Part shown: positions 59,721-64,000 of the stretch, one piece after another
Numbering within the stretch: position 1 is the first letter of the stretch
How the letters are laid out: every line of letters starts with the position of its first letter
Assembly (NCBI GenBank): GCA_032622095.1
Contig: CP136063.1
Span: 275,833,426-275,897,425, forward strand
DNA: 64,000 bases
Source: Siphonodentalium dalli
Lineage: Eukaryota > Mollusca > Scaphopoda > Gadilida > Siphonodentaliidae
Direction of reading: 5' to 3'
The notes under the pieces: generated by a model
The model's database searches: none
The model's input: only the letters and a program-made list of their open reading frames with translations
What the model was told of the DNA's origin: nothing
Made by a program: the position numbers and the translations under genes

Positions 59721-59786
59721 ACCACATACTAGTTTGTAGTAGTGGCATATGCAGGTCAGGGGAATTAACACCTCCATCAAGAGGTA

Positions 59787-59894
59787 CAGTGATGCCCCAA
59801 ATAATCGACTCCTTAACAGCAGAATTATGGGTCATTTTTCAGGATTTAGTCGGAAATATGGCTTGTTGCCATTTATTGGAAAGCTCTCACTGAG
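59787..59894. mobile_element. Family I MITE, copy 3 (half element)
   Basis: TA, then CAGTGATGCCCCAAATAATC and the left arm up to AAAGCTCTCACTGAG. The right arm is missing: family H copy 8 starts at 59895. Confidence 0.7.
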
Positions 59895-60277
59895 CAAGCC
59901 TGAGATTAGTGTGCCTGTCATTTGCAGAATGAGGTCCCCAGAGGGTGAATTTAGTGAGGCTATCCCACATAGCGGGCTAGTATCACCAAATTCACCCTCT
60001 GGAGACCTCATTCTGCATGGCCTCATCTGCTATGGGAGAATGACTCAGATTGAAGTTCCCAAAGGGTGAATATTGTGATATACACCCATTGGGAATTGTG
60101 TCGTCTGCCAATTTGGGGATATAGAGAAACTAAACTAAAAAAGAAATAGTTTCTATAGAAATTTGATAATAGAGAAACTTTCCAGAGAAGATGAGGCCTA
60201 TATGTGGGAAAGTATCACTAACTTCACCCTCTGGGGACCTCATTCTGCAAATGACAGACACACTATAATCAGGCTTG
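59895..60277. mobile_element. Family H element, copy 8
   Basis: Ends CAAGCCTGAGATTAGTGTGC and its inverse. Full left palindrome, shortened right palindrome. The 8-bp flanks do not match, in line with loss of the neighbouring MITE half. Confidence 0.72.
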
Positions 60278-60449
60278 CATATAAGGTATTCATTGGTGTT
60301 TGCGTTGCTTTGATCATAAAATCTTTTTGTTTGAAAGGTTAAATGATACCATGTAACATATCATATCGCAGTCATCTTAACGCGTTAGTGGAGCCACTTA
60401 TATTTCAATTTAAATGCGGCACAATGTAACAGGTCAAAACATATTTTAC

Positions 60450-60650
60450 CTTTGACACACGCATACTGTTCCATATCAGTGACACCACTACTTCGGAGAA
60501 CCTCATCATCTATAGCGAAGTTGCCTGTATATGTCTTGCTATCTTTAGTTAGCATGATATATGCTGCATCAGACATAATGTCGACGGACCTGCACTGGTT
60601 TTTTATTTCTTCGCCACCACCCATCATTTCCATGGCTGCTGTATATATCG
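60450..60650 (-). CDS. HSDL2: HSDL2 exon (C-terminal part of the SDR domain)
   Basis: Acceptor CTTTTTACAG before 60650, donor AAAG|GTAAAA after 60450; 201 bp, phase 1 on both sides. It encodes the substrate-side segment of the dehydrogenase: IYTAAMEMMGGGEEIKNQCR (human IHTAAMDMLGGPGIESQCR), then DIMSDAAYIMLTK and YTGNFAIDDEVLRSSGVTDM. The order and residue spacing match vertebrate HSDL2 without gaps except one extra residue in the K-x-x-x-YTGNF turn. The cofactor-binding TGxxxGxG motif is encoded by exons to the right of the window. Confidence 0.95.
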
Positions 60651-60934
60651 CTGTAAAAAGATGGAAACAACCGACATGAGATATATTATGAGGAAGATTT
60701 GGAGCCCCGCTACTCAGCGCATAGAGAGGTTTTGCAAGAACTTCAATTACATATTGTTCTCAATAATTTATATTGGTGAGAATCTAATATACTTTGTTTT
60801 TTTATACATTAATTATAACAAGCAGTCGCAGACCAAGGTATCCCCCACCGAATTGTGCAGTTGGGGAAGTGAATTCTCAATAATGTTTGCGTTCTCAGTA
60901 TGTGCTAGACAAGAGGTGGGATTTTGTCAAAAGC

Positions 60935-61411
60935 CTGGCTTGCGAACTCATTTTAAGTACTGACATTTGTGGAAATTAGCCACGTGACGTCGTCCAAAAA
61001 TAGTAAACAAAATCCAATAACTCTGCTGAAAATATCCGGTCTGACCTGGTTTGCGAACTCGTTCTAGATACTGGTCATGTGAACTCATATACCAAATATC
61101 TTTGAAATCCATTGAGATTTGTGGAAATGAGCCCTGTGACGTCGTCTATTTGCTATTTGGTAAATTCGACAAAAATAATAAACAAAGTCCAATAACTCCG
61201 GAAAAACAATCCGGCCGGACCTGCCTTGCGAACTCATTCTAAGTTATGGTCAGATGAACTCATATACCAAAACTCTTTGAAATCCGTTGACATTTGTTCA
61301 AGATATGACTCTTACAAATTCGGGACAGACGGATGGATGGACAGACGGACGGACAGACGGACGGAACCCATTCCTATATCCCCCGCAAATTTTCAATTTG
61401 GCGGGGAATAA
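60935..61411. repeat. ~172-bp tandem repeat ending in ACGG-rich tract and hairpin
   Basis: TTGCGAACTC, CATATACCAAA and TCCAATAACTC recur about every 170 bp (three units). The last unit ends in a GACGGACGGACAGACGG tract, CCCATTCCTATATCCCCC and a hairpin (CCCCGCAAATT...AATTTGGCGGGG). Dispersed repeats of this shape are common in invertebrate genomes. Confidence 0.7.
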
Positions 61412-61719
61412 TTATTCATTTGTCCTATAAAATGTAATTACATTTTAAATCATTAATCATTGTGCATAGGCATTTGAATGATATTATTTTAAATAAAATA
61501 TTTTGCTAATACATTTACATGGAAACTCATTGAACTTCCATGATTTTCCCACAGATGAACACCATAACCATGGAGCATGTTTGAGGACCATCCAAAAATG
61601 TCAACAAAAAAATTTCATACCGTGGTATCTATAAAATTTTAAATCAAAGAAGTTTGGTTCACACATGCCTACCAGCAGTTGACTTTCCTAACTCTAAAAT
61701 ATTGAAATTACGAAAAATA

Positions 61720-61940
61720 TTAACACTCTCATGATGGGAGCTGCACTGGTGCAGCATTAAACATCCTGTGCCAGTACATTCTCTTATATATGCGTGTCTC
61801 CCATAGGGAGATATGCATATATATATAAGAGAATGCACTGGCTTACAAGGTCAAGGTAAATATTGTTAGGCCAATGTATTCCTTTATATATGCGAGACTC
61901 CCTATGTGAGACTCGCCTATATAAGAGAATGCATTGAATG
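61720..61940. mobile_element. TTAA-type MITE, family F, copy 4 (right end missing)
   Basis: Starts TTAACACTCTCATGATGGGA and contains both diverged hairpins, but stops after GAGAATGCATTGAATG without a right terminus. Confidence 0.65.
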
Positions 61941-62479
61941 CTGGTATGCACGTGAGGACAAACTCCATCATGATAATGGTTGGGGCTGGACGACATTTTT
62001 CTTGCTAAAATGTTTGGCAAATGAATCATTTTTGCCAAATTCCAAAAGGACTTGCCAAATTCAAATAAATGCTTTTGACAATGTAGTATTATTTAATAAT
62101 ACTAGGTTGTCGAAAGCATATATTTTTTGAGTACTTTTTTATTTTGGCCCAATATATATCAAAGTAGCAATGTTACAAATGACAAGTATCTCTGTTTACA
62201 ATACCATTTACTGTGAAATTTCCATTCATTGTTGTTTATATTCTTCATTAATTGAAGTGATAGACTGATTGTAGCCTCATGTCGGAATAAAAATATATAA
62301 GGCCAAACAAAAATAGAATCCTGTTTCTCAAAGATCGCCGCCCCCTTAAAATATGGCCCGCCCGGTGCTTTTTTTCCCCATCCCAAAATAAAAAGGTAAA
62401 TAACACCCGCCGCTTGATATAATATCGCAAACAGGCGTCGCAAACCCGGCGATGTCGTTCTGCTCCTTTGTTCAAAGAG

Positions 62480-62560
62480 AGAGAACTCTACTTCCGATTC
62501 TTCCGGTACATTTGTTTGCACCGGTAAACTATTTATGCACCGCTTCTCGTCAGCCAAAAT
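62480..62560 (+). promoter_or_regulatory. Candidate core promoter (ETS-like and YY1-like motifs)
   Basis: Two CTTCCG-type ETS motifs (ACTTCCG at 62489 and CTTCCGG at 62499) precede AAAATGGCGGC at about 62557. That sequence matches the YY1 motif that in many animal housekeeping genes lies at the start codon (ATGGCGGC, Met-Ala-Ala). The surrounding 200 bp are GC-richer than the flanks. Motif matches only; no expression evidence. Confidence 0.4.
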
Positions 62561-62916
62561 GGCGGCGCTTATAAATATCTCGGCGTTTTCGGGTTACACA
62601 AATGTTATTCCATGGAAAATTATACAAGTATACAACACAGATACCGTTCGTAAACTGTGTGAAGATTTTATACACAATAGTGATACAAACGAGTTCAGTA
62701 TTGACAGTAAACTTCACGGTGTCTGTTGGGAAAACAAAACCCAAGGGAAATGACCATTCTGATTTCGATCTGGTGTCGCAGGAACTGGTCGGATATCAGG
62801 TGGCTGATATCTTTAGACGGTACTTCAAGATAAATATTAGACCTGCACCTAAATTGCTGGATGATGCTTCGGATTTATGTGAAAACTACAGGTTGTTGAT
62901 TAATGTTCAAAATTAA
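62559..62916 (+). pseudogene. Unidentified compact locus, possibly a processed copy with one frameshift
   Basis: ATGGCGGCG starts a frame of 64 codons ending at TGA 62751-62753 (MAALINISAF... to ...GVCWENKTQGK). From the same region a second frame, one base shifted, runs to TAA at 62914-62916 and encodes a protein-like segment (FDLVSQELVGYQVADIFRRY, then KLLDDASDLCENYRLL). AATAAA follows at about 62925. Promoter-like motifs, an ATG in YY1 context, no intron, and a polyadenylation signal right after the stop suggest either a small single-exon gene (with the second frame as 3' UTR) or a retrocopy with one frameshift. It lies inside the HSDL2 intron in opposite orientation. Family not recognised. 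Confidence 0.35.
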
Positions 62917-63022
62917 AGTTTTTAATAAAACAATGGTATTGTAAAATAATTTTATATTATTTATTTCCAATAAATTTGGGGCAATGTAATGTAATAAAAA
63001 ACCTGCCTGCCGGTAAAATTTT

Positions 63023-63492
63023 GTCATAAAAAGTAGATATAAAAACGTGCCTGCTGGCAAATTTTAGTCATAAAAACATTATATACAAACCTGCCTGCCT
63101 GCTGGGTTTGAAAAAAAAATCCTTTGAGAAACAGGAAATTAACTTTGTGTGGCCTAACTAACAATGTATACAAAAAGGATCTTTCCTAGCACTTTCTTAT
63201 TAGACATTACAGGCGAGTAGGAATATTTAATATAACTGTATACCGCGATGTTATTTTGTCATAAAAAGTAGATATAAAAACGTGCCTGCTGGGAAATTTT
63301 AGTCATAAAAACATTATATACAAACCTGCCTGCCTGCTGGGTTTGAAAAAAAAATCCTTTGAGAAACAGGAAATTAACTTTGTGTGGCCTAACTAACAAT
63401 GTATACAAAAAGGATCTTTCCTAGCACTTTCTTATTAGACATTACAGGCGAGTAGGAATATTTAATATAACTGTATACCGCGATGTTATTTC
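63023..63492. repeat. 235-bp tandem duplication, 2 copies
   Basis: GTCATAAAAAGTAGATATAA starts at 63023 and 63258, and the two copies differ at only a few positions, so the duplication is recent. A related CCTGCCTGCCGG fragment precedes copy 1. Confidence 0.92.
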
Positions 63493-63599
63493 GAAAAAAA
63501 ATTACGTTTTTTTCAAACAGCATATCCTGCCACCATTAATGTATTTACTTGCTGACAATACATTGACTATAGTCCACTACAGTGGACTTTGTTACCTAC

Positions 63600-63701
63600 C
63601 TGTTCTAGGCCACAATGCATTCACCGCAACCCCATCATCCTTAAACTCTTCAGCCATCCCAAGAGTACACATCGACATACCATATTTGGCCATTGTGTAG
63701 G
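63600..63701 (-). CDS. HSDL2: HSDL2 exon with the catalytic YxxxK motif
   Basis: Acceptor TTATTCACAG before 63701, donor ACAG|GTAGGT after 63600; 102 bp, phase 1 on both sides. It encodes YTMAKYGMSMCTLGMAEEFK, in which YTMAK is the catalytic Tyr-x-x-x-Lys of short-chain dehydrogenases. Then follows VAVNALWPRT, which lines the nicotinamide site. Human HSDL2 reads YTIAKYGMSMYVLGMAEEFK and ALWPKT here. It is the first exon of the gene visible in the window; the N-terminal Rossmann part must lie beyond 64000. HSDL2 is a peroxisomal or mitochondrial enzyme linked to fatty-acid metabolism; its substrate is not firmly established. Confidence 0.95.
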
Positions 63702-64000
63702 CTGTGAATAAAGAAGAATAGAGAATATGTGGATCTTTATAAACATTCATATTAAGTCCAAACAAAAATGAAGAAACTGCAGTATGTGGGTATCCCCAAG
63801 CTGGGCTATTGCTGTACTAAATAAGAACCAAATATATTAATTCACAAACAAATAATAATTCGAAATGTTAGTCTAGATGGAAAATACACACATTTCAAGG
63901 TCCAACAAGGAGCGTAACTCTAGTAAGAACAAGAGGTACGCTGTCGCATGGCAAAACCCCAAAAAACAAGAGAAAAATTGAATTTTCTAAGAAAAAAAAG
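63702..64000. other. HSDL2 intron running off the window
   Basis: No exon seen up to the right edge. Confidence 0.6.

Noticed and set aside
2149-62038. Recurring small ORFs with RVDHRSPRIYKRMHW or similar
   Set aside because: They translate the palindromic hairpin of families A, C and F in various frames; not genes.

Overview
This is a window of animal nuclear DNA: AT-rich, intron-rich, with two split protein-coding genes and a very high load of short inverted-repeat transposons, minisatellites and foldbacks. It has no operons, prokaryotic genes, rRNA or credible tRNA. The gene complement (an HSDL2 orthologue and a LURAP1-like adaptor) fits a bilaterian. The repeat landscape (TTAA-targeting MITEs, hAT elements, Helitron-like ends, long poly-G runs, ACGG-rich satellites) makes me favour a marine or freshwater invertebrate, perhaps a mollusc or other lophotrochozoan. 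That placement is an inference.

Genes. On the left, 2752-3162 (+) is the last coding exon of a leucine-rich adaptor protein 1-like gene; its first exon was not found and probably lies to the left of the window. From 33.7 kb to the right edge the minus strand carries the last four coding exons of HSDL2, a peroxisomal short-chain dehydrogenase/reductase fused to an SCP2 sterol-carrier domain. The exons are 63600-63701, 60450-60650, 40919-41095 and 33768-34009. All introns are phase 1 and GT-AG, and the protein ends in the PTS1 tripeptide SKL. Everything between 34 and 63.6 kb is therefore intron of this gene, including a 19.4-kb intron packed with repeats. Weaker coding candidates are a minus-strand open stretch at 13190-13531, a small minus-strand ORF at 20465-20749, and a compact locus at 62480-62945 with ETS-like and YY1-like motifs at its start and AATAAA after its stop.

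Mobile DNA, left to right: a TTAA MITE and the LURAP1 exon (2.3-3.2 kb); a degenerate ~155-bp tandem repeat hosting a MITE and a 46-unit 21-bp satellite (3.3-5.8 kb); a foldback MITE (5.8-6.3 kb); a MITE split by a 1.16-kb hAT element (7-8.6 kb); minisatellites and TIR elements (8.6-12.3 kb); a 1.4-kb foldback (17.8-19.2 kb); a 2.6-kb insertion that splits one copy of a tandem duplication (23-25.7 kb); arrays and MITEs (26-38 kb); a 1.8-kb element with a nested hAT and its own ORF (38.6-40.4 kb); an ~11.3-kb inverted-repeat-bounded composite (45.6-56.9 kb) holding another hAT, a GC-rich core and Helitron-like units; and a cluster of nested MITEs (57.5-60.3 kb).

The most distinctive theme is architectural. 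Several otherwise different MITE families carry a perfect hairpin just inside each terminal repeat. One particular hairpin module recurs in three families with unrelated termini. Many insertions can be dated relative to each other because the target duplications are intact.
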